Made by a program: the position numbers and the translations under genes
Notes under the pieces: model-generated
Told to the model about the DNA's origin: nothing
Database searches by the model: none
What the model saw: only the letters and a program-made list of their open reading frames with translations
Shown: positions 21,025-31,100 of the stretch, one piece after another
Layout of the letters: each line of letters opens with the position of its first letter
How positions within the stretch are numbered: position 1 is the stretch's first letter
Assembly (NCBI GenBank): GCA_003194525.1
Contig: NBIV01000381.1
Span: 1 to 48,051, forward strand
DNA from: Gracilariopsis chorda
Taxonomy: Eukaryota > Rhodophyta > Florideophyceae > Gracilariales > Gracilariaceae
Direction: 5' to 3'
DNA length: 48,051 nucleotides

Positions 21025-22812
21025 TCACTCACCCCCATCGCCCGGGGCGTAACCCCCAGCAAGGCGGTAGGCCAACGCGTCGGCCATGGTGGTGACATCC
21101 CCCGATACCTCGGCAGCGCTAAGACCGGCACCCCGGAGGAAACTTGCGATGATCTCGTTTTCATTCGCCGTCACCCCGCTGGGGATAGAAGGTCCGGCAC
21201 TTGCCGCCGAAGGGTGAGCAGCCGGCTCGGCCGGAGATACCCCCTCTGGGAAAGCTTCCGCGCTAGCGCCGGTTTCCTCTACGTCCATCTCCCCGGGTTC
21301 TTCCGGTTCGTTATCGACCATTGGGTCATCCCCGCCGTATGCGCGGTAGTAGTCGTCAGAATCGACGTACCCCACCGGGTGGTCTTCCGGCACATGCCGG
21401 GTAGTATCACGAAGCTCGCGCGCCTCCTCGGAGGAAATTTCCCGGAACTCCCAGGGGTCGAAGTAGATAAAATCCCCCGCAAGGGCGGTGTTTCTACCGA
21501 GTCCCGGACCACCGGTGTTACCGCTGCTGCCATCCAGACGACCGCTTTGCTCCAGCGGGACCTCACTCCAGCTAACGCTGTCGATGTACCCAAGTAATTG
21601 GAGGACCTCTTCATTGTTGGCCTGGCCCCCAAGGGGGATGCGAAGATCCAGGTTTCGGATTGCTGCCCGCACACGCGGTTGAGGGAACCAGAGACGATAC
21701 TGGTCGTACGCCTCGTTGAGGATATAAGCCGCAGTGCGGGCCGCCCACTCCGTAACCACTACGGACCACAACCCCGACCGGTGATCCTGCATGAGCAGTG
21801 AACCGAGGTACGTAAGTACCAGCGGGAGTTCTATGTAGCACCCCCGGCAGGCTTCATGGAAGCGCCACCACTCGGGGAGTGCTACATACCGACCTAGTCG
21901 GTGAGGCGGCGCAATCCGCTCTATCTCCACGTTCTGATACGGGATAAAATACCAGAATCGGGATCGCCAACGCTGCTCATAGCGGATGACGTTTTGGAGA
22001 AAGTTGGACCGGTATTGCCGGGGAAGGTACCTGAACTCCGCCCGAATAATCGGTCGCTCCCAGCAAAGGGCTTCTTGCCGCGCTGCGGGGAAATTCCTCC
22101 AAGCGAGGGTCTCGAGGCGGAACAGGTTCTTGCCGTACCCAATCTCCCCGCGAGTGCGGAAGTAGCCAACGTCGAAGCCAAACTCCGGTGGGACCAGTAC
22201 ATCGAATGGAGCCCGGCTCTGCCGTTGGTACGCCATGCGCGTCAACGCGGTCTGCGCTGCAGCGACGGTCTCGCCCGAATTTCTTCGGAGGTGGTGACGC
22301 GAAATCGCAATCCGGTGACGCCAATCCCACGATGTGGTGACTGCTCTGGGCAGATCCCCCGGAAGGGTGTCTGAGCCATCTGCATAAGCGGTGACCAATC
22401 CCTCATTGAGGACAGCGACCGGGTGGAACCACGGGGCAAGGCGCAGGCGCGACGCGTGATTCCGATTCATCGGGTTGAGCCCCACCAGGGTGTTGTAGGT
22501 TGGCCAGTTGGACACCGGAGTGGCTCCGGAGGACACCACCGAAGATGGTAGTGCGAAGGGATGGTCGGCTGCAGCAGCCATATTCCCCGGTTGTACCGGA
22601 TTTCGATCGCCCTGAGGCAGGGGAACTGACCGAAAACCGGTGGTTTATCGCCCGAGAAGTCTCGGAGGTTGGCTGTGGTTGTTGATGTTGTTGTCGTCGT
22701 TCATTTCTCCCTTGTCGAGGGTGGCTGTTGTTGTCGTTTGTGCGCTTGGTGACTCTGGTGCAGAGGGATTTACCGGAGAACCGGAGACAGAGCACGCGCT
22801 TTTATCACCCAT
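21025..22812 (-). CDS. Antisense ORF (aORF) of copy 1, unknown function
   Basis: A large reading frame runs opposite to gag-pol, between pol and the 3' LTR. From the ATG at 22812 it spans 595 codons, interrupted once by TAA at 22647-22645; from the internal ATG at 22581 it is 518 uninterrupted codons. Copy 2 has TAC where copy 1 has TAA and the same upstream ATG, so the long form is probably ancestral. Features seen: a Thr/Asn/Gln-rich N-terminus, a Trp-, Tyr- and Arg-rich core (WRFHEACRGCYIELPLVLTY, LWSVVVTEWAARTAAYILNE), a very acidic Asp/Glu stretch (EEPGEMDVEETG) and an Ala/Gly-rich helical C-terminus. There is no signal peptide, zinc motif or catalytic signature. I do not recognise a family. 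The ATG is only 57 bp from the 3' LTR, so antisense transcription from the LTR could express it. Antisense ORFs at this position are known in some plant Ty3/gypsy elements (for example maize Grande), but I see no sequence link. Confidence 0.8.
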
Positions 22813-22856
22813 TTTTTTCTGGGAATCCTCTGCGCCCGCGGTCTTTTTCCCGTCTT

Positions 22857-22868
22857 AGGGGGGGGATA
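22857..22868 (+). promoter_or_regulatory. Polypurine tract of copy 1
   Basis: AGGGGGGGGATA lies directly upstream of the 3' LTR, as expected for the plus-strand primer. The same tract, inverted, adjoins the 3' LTR of copy 2 at 26092-26103. Confidence 0.9.
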
Positions 22869-23694
22869 TGAAGTGCAACGCCCTCAGGGAGGGATTCTAG
22901 ATACTTGAACGCTTTCCCGATATTATCGGTTGTGTAGTGTGTATATGAACTACGCCCCACTATGGTGGATATGGACACGTAGGAAACGGTTTTGGGTCAA
23001 TTGGCGGTTGGCCACAGTAGTGGATGTTGCCACGAAATGTGGAGTATTTTAGTTAATATTATTTATTATTTTCACACCCATTTCTGGGAAGCTAGTACTT
23101 AGTGCGACGGCGCACTGCCGTCGCACCAGTAAACCTTCCCCAAGAAGGGACCCCAACCTGGGGAATTGGCTCTAGTTGTTACCGCTTGCGCGCGTGCTCT
23201 ACTCCTCCTTGGAGGGAAACGCCGTGAACCACGGGACATGTAACCCCTTGCACATCTAAAGGAACCCATCACTGGGAGTATAATTGTTCCAATTGCATTG
23301 GTGTTTCGCCCTGTATAGGGAGTCCTGTCCACCGGCATCGCCGTATCTGTTCGTCGCTCTCGCGACTCACTTCGTCCTCTCTTCCTCCTCTTCGCCCTTC
23401 CTTCTTCCCCTTTTTATGGTAGCACCTCCCGCTATCCGCGGCCCTCGTGTGCACATCCGCTCACACACCCCCACTCACGTGGAAACACACCTCTACTGAG
23501 GATCACACCCCGCCCACGCGGATACCGATTCTTCGCCTTCACCTCCCTGCGCGAGTCGCGACAGGTGTCCCTGGTCTTACAAACCGGCTTCGCCGTGACA
23601 CCTATGGGAGGGCTCTACCCAACTGGGTTCACCTCGTGAGAGGAAGATCCCGAACTTTTTTCGGTGTTTTTCCCCTTTGGGGCATTGCACCACA
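22869..23694 (+). repeat. 3' LTR of copy 1
   Basis: Partner of 12001-12827, 826 bp, with the same TG...CA ends. Differences from the 5' LTR are spread evenly, mostly single substitutions, with one cluster near 23450 (the 5' LTR has TTTTCGC where this has TGTGCAC). Confidence 0.95.
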
Positions 23695-24167
23695 CCCCGA
23701 CAGAGAGCCGGCGCCAACTATGCTTAGGACGCTACTGGAACCCCACTTTGGGAAGGTACACACAACAACCGAGTGTTCGGCTCTGACTCAGGAACCCCTG
23801 GTAATTGGTACACTCCATCGGAGAGCCAACGCCTGGTGCAGGACTAGTTACTCCACCTCGTGGCATCTCGAACCGCATTTCAAGTCGCATTACCATCGGC
23901 TCTGCGTGTTATACTATATCTTTTATATTTCCCCTGATAAAGGCAGCCCCCTCGTGTCCGCCGGTGATTCCTTATTTCTTTTTTGCTTGTCTCGCGCTTC
24001 CCTTCCTGTTATACCATACACCTGCATTCCCGTCGTAACGGTGAGCCTCGGACTTACACCCAACTAGCACGCCAACTGCAGTGGGCTCTTTTTACTGTTG
24101 CTACCATTTAAAAAACAGAGTCGGAACGCCTTCGCGTTTCTTTCCCTTCACAGGTTATTGCACCACA
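23695..24167 (+). repeat. LTR-like remnant of a related family (candidate)
   Basis: This flank of copy 1 ends in ATTGCACCACA at 24157-24167, the same 11 bases that end the chromovirus LTRs, but the rest does not match those LTRs. It has the same style of short hairpins: CCGA-GTGT-TCGG, CCTG-GTG-CAGG, CCAC-CTC-GTGG, AACGC-CTTC-GCGTT and GGTTAT...ATAACC (24153-24172). It may be the 3' part of an LTR from a distant relative, split by copy 1. No primer binding site follows, so this stays tentative. Confidence 0.3.
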
Positions 24168-24202
24168 TAACCTTTAGTAGGTAAGGAGAAGACCCCTAAG
24201 AA

Positions 24203-25262
24203 GGAAGGATTGCGGATGAAACTGAAGAGGAATCCTCTTCGGAGGGCAGTAGCGACGACGGAAGCGAAGCAGAATCAAACCATGCGCCACGCGGTCGTGA
24301 AGAAACTGAATTTGTGTCAGTAATGTAGGCTCTAGCGAAGATGCAACGCGACTGTAAATGGGACGGTGATGAACTACGCGAATAGCATGCTTCTCTTTGA
24401 AAATATGTTCAAAGGATGAATTCCAAGAAGGCAAGCAAAGAGAAGAATTTGTTGGAAGTTCTGAGTCGAGCCAGGCGCGAAGAGGTTGAACGGGACGACG
24501 AATTTGCAGTAAGTGGAACTTCGGACTCCCACGAGGACTTTTCGAACGCGAAACCTTCTGCGTCGACTTCCAAAAAGTCTAATAAAGGATTCTTTAAGAA
24601 TTAGGGGCGCTGGACTTTCCTGGATCAGGCGGTTCTCGTGGACTCTCTAGAAGGAGATAACATGTTGAAAAAAGCTTTGACCAATTACCCGACAACCTTC
24701 GCCTGGACTGAAGCTCGGCATTTGATTGGAAATCGAAATAAGCGCGAAGCGGCCACACTGGCGAAAATCATCGACTGCATCATTAGTTTTCTAGGTGTTA
24801 TGCACGCGAAGGACGAAAATGTGGTTGAAGTTGCCATCTGGCGTTTGGCCGCTGTTGTAATGGAGGACAGGACCAGGACCTGGTCTACAGCGCGTGAATT
24901 GGAGGAAAAGCAGGATGACTTGGTGAGCCAAACTCATCGACGACGATTGCTTAAGTCGGTTCAAATGAGAAAAGGACTCTCGGTTTCGACAAAAAATGAC
25001 GGTTCTGCCCTGTCGGATGAAAGAGAGCCGGCGGCTTTAGGCGACTTTAAAAAGAATACAACAACTTATGGTGCGCTGAGGTACGATGGACGAGCGGGAT
25101 ATGCTTCTCCTACAGTGGGTAGTTAGTGATGCAATGAGGCACCCATAGTGTGCAAGTAAGCGAAAAATTAAGCGTCTTTGGAATAGAAACTAATTGAAGA
25201 CATCGCACACAAGCTGGTAAGTCGGCTGGAGGGTCTGAATGCTGGATACGTCCTCTCATACC
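24203..25262 (+). pseudogene. Decayed ORF interrupted by chromovirus copy 2, left part
   Basis: One frame reads like protein over about 1 kb despite stops. It begins with an acidic Ser/Glu stretch (DETEEESSSEGSSDDGSEAE), stops at 24326, 24383 and 24398, reopens at an ATG (24416), reads through a TAG at 24602, and continues to 25126 with a helical part (TLAKIIDCIISFLGVMHA, VAIWRLAAVVMEDRTRTW). A few more stops follow, then LIEDIAHKLVSRLEGLNAGY up to the junction with copy 2 at 25262. The frame continues exactly across the empty site into 36666-36958. I recognise no domain. The helical, charged, repeat-associated character would suit a gag-like protein, but that is only an impression. Confidence 0.5.
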
Positions 25263-26091
25263 TGTGGTGCAATGCCCAAAAGGGGAAAAACACCGAAAGA
25301 CGTCCGGGATCTTCCTCTCACGAGGTGAACCCAGTTGGGTAGAGCCCTCCCAGAGGTGTCACGGCGAAGCCGGTTTGTAAGACCAGGGAACCCTGTCGCG
25401 ACTTGCGCAGGTAGGTGAAGGCGAAGAATCGGTATCCGCGTGAGTGGGGTGCGATCCCCAGTAGAGGTATGTTTCCACGTCAGTGGGGAAGCGTGAGCGG
25501 GTGCACACAGGAGGGCCGCGGGTAGCGGGATGTACTACCCTGAAAGGGGGAAAGGAGGAGAGTGAAGGGAAAGGAGGGCGAGTGGGCGAAGGTGAGTCGC
25601 GAGAGCGACGAACAAATACGGCAATGCTGGTGGAAAGGACTCCCTATACAGGGCGAAACACCAATGCAATTGGAACAATTATACTCCCAGTGATGGGTCC
25701 CTTTAGATGTGCAAGGGGTTTACATGTCCCGTGGTTTACGGCGTTTCCCTCCAAGGAGGAGTAGAGCACGCGCGCAAGCGGCAACAACTAGAGCCAATTC
25801 CCCAGGTTGGGGTCCCTTCTTGGGGAATGTTTACTGGTGCGACGGCAGTGCGCCGTCGCACTAAGTACTAGCTTCCCAGAAATGGGTGTGAAAATAATAA
25901 ATAAAATCAACTAAAATACTCCACATTTCGTGGCAACATCCACTACTGTGGCCAACCGCCAATTGAACCAAAACCGTGTTCCACGTGTCACCCACCATTT
26001 TGGGGCGTAGTTCATATACACACTACACAACCGATAATATCGGGAAAGCGTTCAAGTACCAGGAATCTCTCCCTGAGGGCGTTGCACTTCA
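25263..26091 (-). repeat. 3' LTR of copy 2
   Basis: 829 bp with TG...CA ends when read on the minus strand. It pairs with 35828-36660. The conserved 10-bp hairpin is at 25837-25861. It is followed (in plus coordinates) by the inverted polypurine tract. Confidence 0.95.
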
Positions 26092-26106
26092 TATCCCCCC
26101 CCCTAA
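26092..26106 (-). promoter_or_regulatory. Polypurine tract of copy 2
   Basis: On the minus strand this reads CTTAGGGGGGGGATA directly before the 3' LTR, the same as in copy 1. Confidence 0.9.
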
Positions 26107-26148
26107 GACGGGAAAACGACCGCGGACGCGGAGGATTCCCAGACGAAA

Positions 26149-27941
26149 ATGGGTGATAAAAGCGTGTGCTTTGTCTCCGGTTCTCCGGTAAATCCCTCTG
26201 CACCAGAGTCACCAAGCGCACAAACGACAACAACAGCCACCCTCGACAAAGGAGAAATGAACGACGACAACAACATCAACAACCACAGCCAACCTCCGAG
26301 ACTTCTCGGGCGATACACCACCGGTTTTCGGTCAGTTCCCCTTCCTCAGGGCGATCGAAATCCGGTACAACCGGGGAATATGGCTGCTGCAGCCGACCAT
26401 TCCTTCGCACTACCACCTTCGGTGGTGTCCTCCGGAGCCACTCCGGTGTCCAACTGGCCAACCTACAACCCTGGTGGGGCTCAACCCGATGAATCGGAAT
26501 CACGCGTCGCGCCTGCGCCTTGCCCCGTGGTTTCACCCGGTCGCTGTCCTCAATGAGGGATTGGTCACCGCTTATGCGGATGGCTCAGACACCCTTCCAG
26601 TGGATCTGCCCAGAGCAGTCACCACATCGTGGGACTAGCGTCACCGGATTCCGGATTGCGATTCCGCGCCACCACCTCCGAAGGAATTCGGGCGAGACCG
26701 TCGCTGCGGCGCAGACTCGGTTGACGCGCATGGCATACCAACGGCAGAGCCGGGCTCCATTCGATGTACCGGTCCCACCGGAGTTTGGCTTCGACGTTAG
26801 CCACTTCCGCACTCGCGGGGAGATTGGATACGGCGACAACCTGTTCCGACTCGAGACCCTCGCTTGGAGGAATTTACCGGCAGCGCGGCAAGAAGCCCTT
26901 TGTTGGGAGCGACCGATTATTCGGGCGGAGTTCCGCTATCTTTCCCTGCAATACTGGTCAACCTTCCTCCAGAACTTCATCCGCTATGAGCGGCGTTGGC
27001 GATCCCGATTCGGGTATTTCATCCCATATCAGAACGTGGAGATAGAGCGGATTGCGCCGCCTCACCGACTAGGTCGGTATGTAGCACTCCCCGAGTGGTG
27101 GCGCTTCCATGAAGCCGGCCGGGGGTGCTACATAGAACTCCCGCTGGTACTTACGTACCTCTGTTCGCTGCTCATGCAGGATCCCCGGTCGGGGTTGTGG
27201 TCCGTAGTGGTTACGGAGTGGGCGGCCCGCGCTGCGGCTTATATCCTCAACGAGGCGTACGACCAGTTTCGTCTCTGGTTCCTCCCACTGCGTGTGCTGG
27301 CAGCAATCCGAAACCTGGATCTTTGCATCCCCCTTGGGGGCCAGGCCAACAATGAAGAGATCCTCCAATTACTTGGGTACATCGACAGCGTTAGCTGGAG
27401 TGAGGTCCTGCTGGAGCAAAGCGGTCGTCTGGATGGCGGCAGCGGTAACACCGGTGGTCCGGGACTCGGGAGAAACACCGCCCTTGCGGGGGATTTTATC
27501 TACTTCGACCCCTGGGAGTTCGGGGAAATTTCCTCCGAGGAGGCGCGCGAGCTTCGCGATGCGCCCTGGCATATGCCGGAAGACCACCCTGTGGGGTACG
27601 TCGATTCTGACGACTACTACTGCGCATATGGCGTGGATGACCCAATGGTCGATAGCGAACCGGAAGAACCCGGGGAGATGGACGTAGAGGAAACCGGTGC
27701 TAGCGCGGAAGCTTTCCCAGAGGGGGGATCTCCGGCCGGGCCGGCTGCTGACCCTTCGGCGGCAAGTGCCGGACCTTCTATCCCCAGTGGGGTGACGGCG
27801 AATGAAAACGAGATCATCGCACGTTTTCTCCGAGGTGCCGGTCTGAGCGCTGCCGAGGTATCGGGGGATGTCACCACCATGGCCGACGCGTTGGCCTACC
27901 GCCTCGCTGGTGGTTACGCCCCGGGCGACAGCGAAGAGTGA
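26149..27941 (+). pseudogene. Antisense ORF of copy 2, broken
   Basis: Homologue of the copy 1 antisense ORF, again opposite to gag-pol. The upstream ATG (26149) and N-terminus are intact here, reading MGDKSVCFVSGSPVNPSAPE and on into MAAAADHSFALP. A 2-bp deletion near 26468 breaks the frame. A TGG-to-TAG change at about 26637 and a 7-bp tandem duplication (CCGGATT twice, 26644-26657) follow. From there about 430 codons to the stop are open and align to copy 1 with roughly 40 differences by eye. The C-terminal acidic stretch and the Ala/Gly-rich end are well kept. Together the two copies define a protein of about 595 residues. Confidence 0.85.
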
Positions 27942-28128
27942 GCCCCTTTTGTCCAGTTTCCTGGTGTTCCTTCCCTGGCTATGCCAGTTAGTGTAGTGTA
28001 GTATGGAGCTTGCTGCTTCACTAGGTAAACTTTCCCGTCTCGGATGGTGATTTCCAATTAGAATTCCCCGTCTTGGACAGACTTTCCCTTGCTATCCTTT
28101 CTTACTGCCCTCCGCTCGCGCGGCAACG

Positions 28129-31100
28129 TTACCCGACTTGGGAATTAACCAGCGTGGCTGGGGCTGCAGTTCCCGTTTGACGGTGGTATCGCACGACCTG
28201 CGATTGTGGGAGGTGTTCAATTGGCTCCCACGTATCCCCACTGGGCTCATACCCGTACCAGCGGACGCGGTATTGTAGAATACCATCCTGGTCCCAGGTG
28301 TGTCCGACAAGTCGGTCTACTACGAACTCTCGCTCGTAGACCTGCCGGCCGTGCCGAATGGTGGTTGTACTCCCTTGCGAGGGTTGCCCGCTGTGCGGTA
28401 TGTTGCCCCCCATCCGGGTTGTCGGCGATGTCTCCGGCGTTGCCGTGCGCTCTCCTAGTGGCCTCCGCTCATGCGGGAAGATATCCCTCAAGAGGGTGTG
28501 TGGCGTCACGGATTTCACAGGCAAGTCATTCCCCAGATGGGCGTCGTTGTTCCCGTCATCATTGTAGGCCGGGCGAACCGCAAACCGGCGGGGGATTTGA
28601 AATCCGCGAGTGCGGTCTCCTTCGCAAACGGTGAGCTTGCGGGGTCTTTGCCGCGTATGCGGGAACGGTGTTTGCGACGTCCCCTGCGGGGTCCCGTGCG
28701 ACACGGTGATTGGTAAGCGTTCCGCCTCCTTTGGGGGGTCACGAGCGTTCTCTGCCATACGTTCCGGATGTGCTGTGGTGTCCCCGGCTACTGGGGGGTT
28801 GCCTAAGGCTAACTCCGGTACACCGGCATTGTGGTTAAAATTCCCCTTTGGGGGGTGCCGGGCAGTTGCCGATGACACCCTTTTCCGGGGCCTTGCCGCT
28901 AAGCGCGGTGCACCGTCTCCATGAGGAGGGGCAGCGTCCGGTACGACCGGTTTCGAGCGTGCGATGGCGCGCATTTTTTCTTCGCCGCAGCGTTGCGGAA
29001 GTTGGCGCAAATTAGTCCCCGGAGCGGGGGCTTCCATTCCGTTGACGACGGGAGGCGTTTCTGGCGCTTGCGTGCCAGGGCCTGAAGCTTCGACTGCGGC
29101 TTGGCTGCCTTTTTCCCTGATAGGGGTGTGCGGTAGTTGCGCTTCAACCTCCCGTGATGCACGGTATAATTGCCGCTTTTGCGGGGCCTGTGCGTCTGGT
29201 TGTTGTTGCGCAGCACTGCTCGAGAACGGGGGATTAGTGTCGTGTAACATATTCCGTGCTCCACGGTCAGTGTTCCGTATGTTCCGTGTTTCCCGTTGCG
29301 ACGGCGATAGCGTTCCTCGAAAACGAGTGTTCTTCTCCCCCTCCTTAGACGGAGCGGCGGGATAAGGGATAAAATTCCCCGCCTGGTGGGTATAAATTCG
29401 CGCGAGGGGGGCGGGCGTGGTAGGAGCGCGCGCTGAGAGGCCCGAATTACCCGGCTGAGCCGGTGAGTCCGACAGGGTCGGTAGGTCTGAGAGTCCCCGG
29501 CTGGGGTGTGGTAGTACCGTATGCCTAGTACTCCCGGATGATTCCGGTGCTGCAGAGTCCGTAGAAACGGGGTTGCCTGGATCCAGGACTACCTCTGACG
29601 AGGGAGGAGGGGCAAGGACAACAAAATCACGGGAAATCCGTTCGTGCGTGTCGCCTATCTCTACCACGACAGTGTCGGTGTTCACAGAGATGACCTTGAC
29701 TGGTCCATCCGCCACAGGCGAGAGTTTATGGCGCTTCTCCCGTTCCGGGTTGTAGTACTCCTTCCTGATGAAGACATAGTTATTCGCCCGAATCGGGGAC
29801 GGTTTCCCTCGCAATTGAGCATGAAAATCCATCCCACTTGTAAGCGGCTTGGGCCCGTGCCATCGACTTCCGCGCAGCGGGGACCAGCTTGGAAAGCCAT
29901 TGCTTCCATTGCTGCGGGTAGATACCCACTGATGGGTAATTTTCCAAGGTAGCTTGGGGTTCCAGCGCCACAGGCGGGGGTGTTCTAGATAGAACCAACT
30001 CGAATGGCGAAACTCCGGTAGTCCGGTGTACCTGCGTGTTTTACGCGTAGGTTAACGCATCAGCGTACATGTCCCAGTTCTTTGGGTGGTCTGCGACGTA
30101 GGAACGTAACGCCGCGAGTAACTTCCGGTTAAACCGTTCAACTTGCCCATTACATTGGGGGTGATAGGTAGTCGGGAACAAGCTCTTGACATCCAGGATG
30201 CGACAAACATCCTGGAAGAACTTGCTCGAGAATTGTTTCCCGTTATCGGAGAGCACCTACACAGGGGGACCGTAGACGAAAATCCAGTACGTCACCAGAG
30301 CCTGGGCCACCGTGAGAGCGGTTATCCTCCGAAGAGGGACAGTCCGTAACAGCTTAGAAAAGCGGTCGGTAATGACAAGTAGAAACTTGTTTCCACGTTT
30401 CGTGGTGAGTAGTGGTCCGAGAATATCGATCGCGATAAACTCGAGCGGCGCCCTTGCCGGGAATAGTTTCATCTTCTTCGCATTTTTGCGGAGTTTCACG
30501 CGATTCTTCGCGCATTCGCTACAAAACCGCACGGTTGCGTAGCAATCCACCGCCATGGCGGGCAAATAGAAATCCCTTCCCAGGGTTAGGTAGAGTTTCC
30601 TCTGACCTGGGTGACCTCCAATGGGGGCGTAGTGTGATAGATGTGACACCCACGACTGCAGGGAATGAGGTACCACAATCTGTGGGCGGGCTTCGACCTT
30701 CCTTACGAGGTAGCATTTGTCGTTTACCCCAAAAGGGATATCCTCACTACCGTTGATACGGGCACGAACCCTCGTACATAATGGGTCGCCGAATTGTTCT
30801 AGGATCATTTCTTCCGGTGATACCGGTACAAAGTTTCCCGGTAACGGGTTCTCAGATTCATCTCGCGATGCGAGTAGTTCGTCAAAGTCAGCATCCTCGT
30901 CCCAGTTTTCTGGCCCAGCCTCGACGGCACATTCCGGATCATCCGGGTCTATGGCCATGAAACATGAGACTTAATCATCCCCCGTTGGGAGTGCTTCCCC
31001 ACTTGTGGGTAAACGCGACAGGGCGTCTGCTTGGGTGTTCTGCGCGCCCTTTTTATAAATGACTTGAAAGTCATATTCCGCGAGGCGGAGTCTCCAGCAC

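Larger units (their letters stand above)
12001..23694 (+). mobile_element. Ty3/gypsy chromovirus LTR retrotransposon, copy 1
   Basis: A complete LTR retrotransposon of 11.7 kb. It has TG...CA-bounded LTRs of 827 and 826 bp, a primer binding site 3 nt inside the 5' LTR, gag, then pol in the order protease, reverse transcriptase, RNase H, integrase, chromodomain, and a G-rich polypurine tract touching the 3' LTR. This order and the C-terminal chromodomain define the chromovirus branch of Ty3/gypsy. The flanking 5 bp are GCCCG and CCCCG, a one-mismatch target duplication. The two LTRs differ at roughly 25 positions by eye (about 3%), so the insertion is not fresh. Gag is intact, pol carries two single-base indels. 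An additional reverse-strand ORF sits between pol and the 3' LTR, which makes the element unusually long. Confidence 0.95.
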
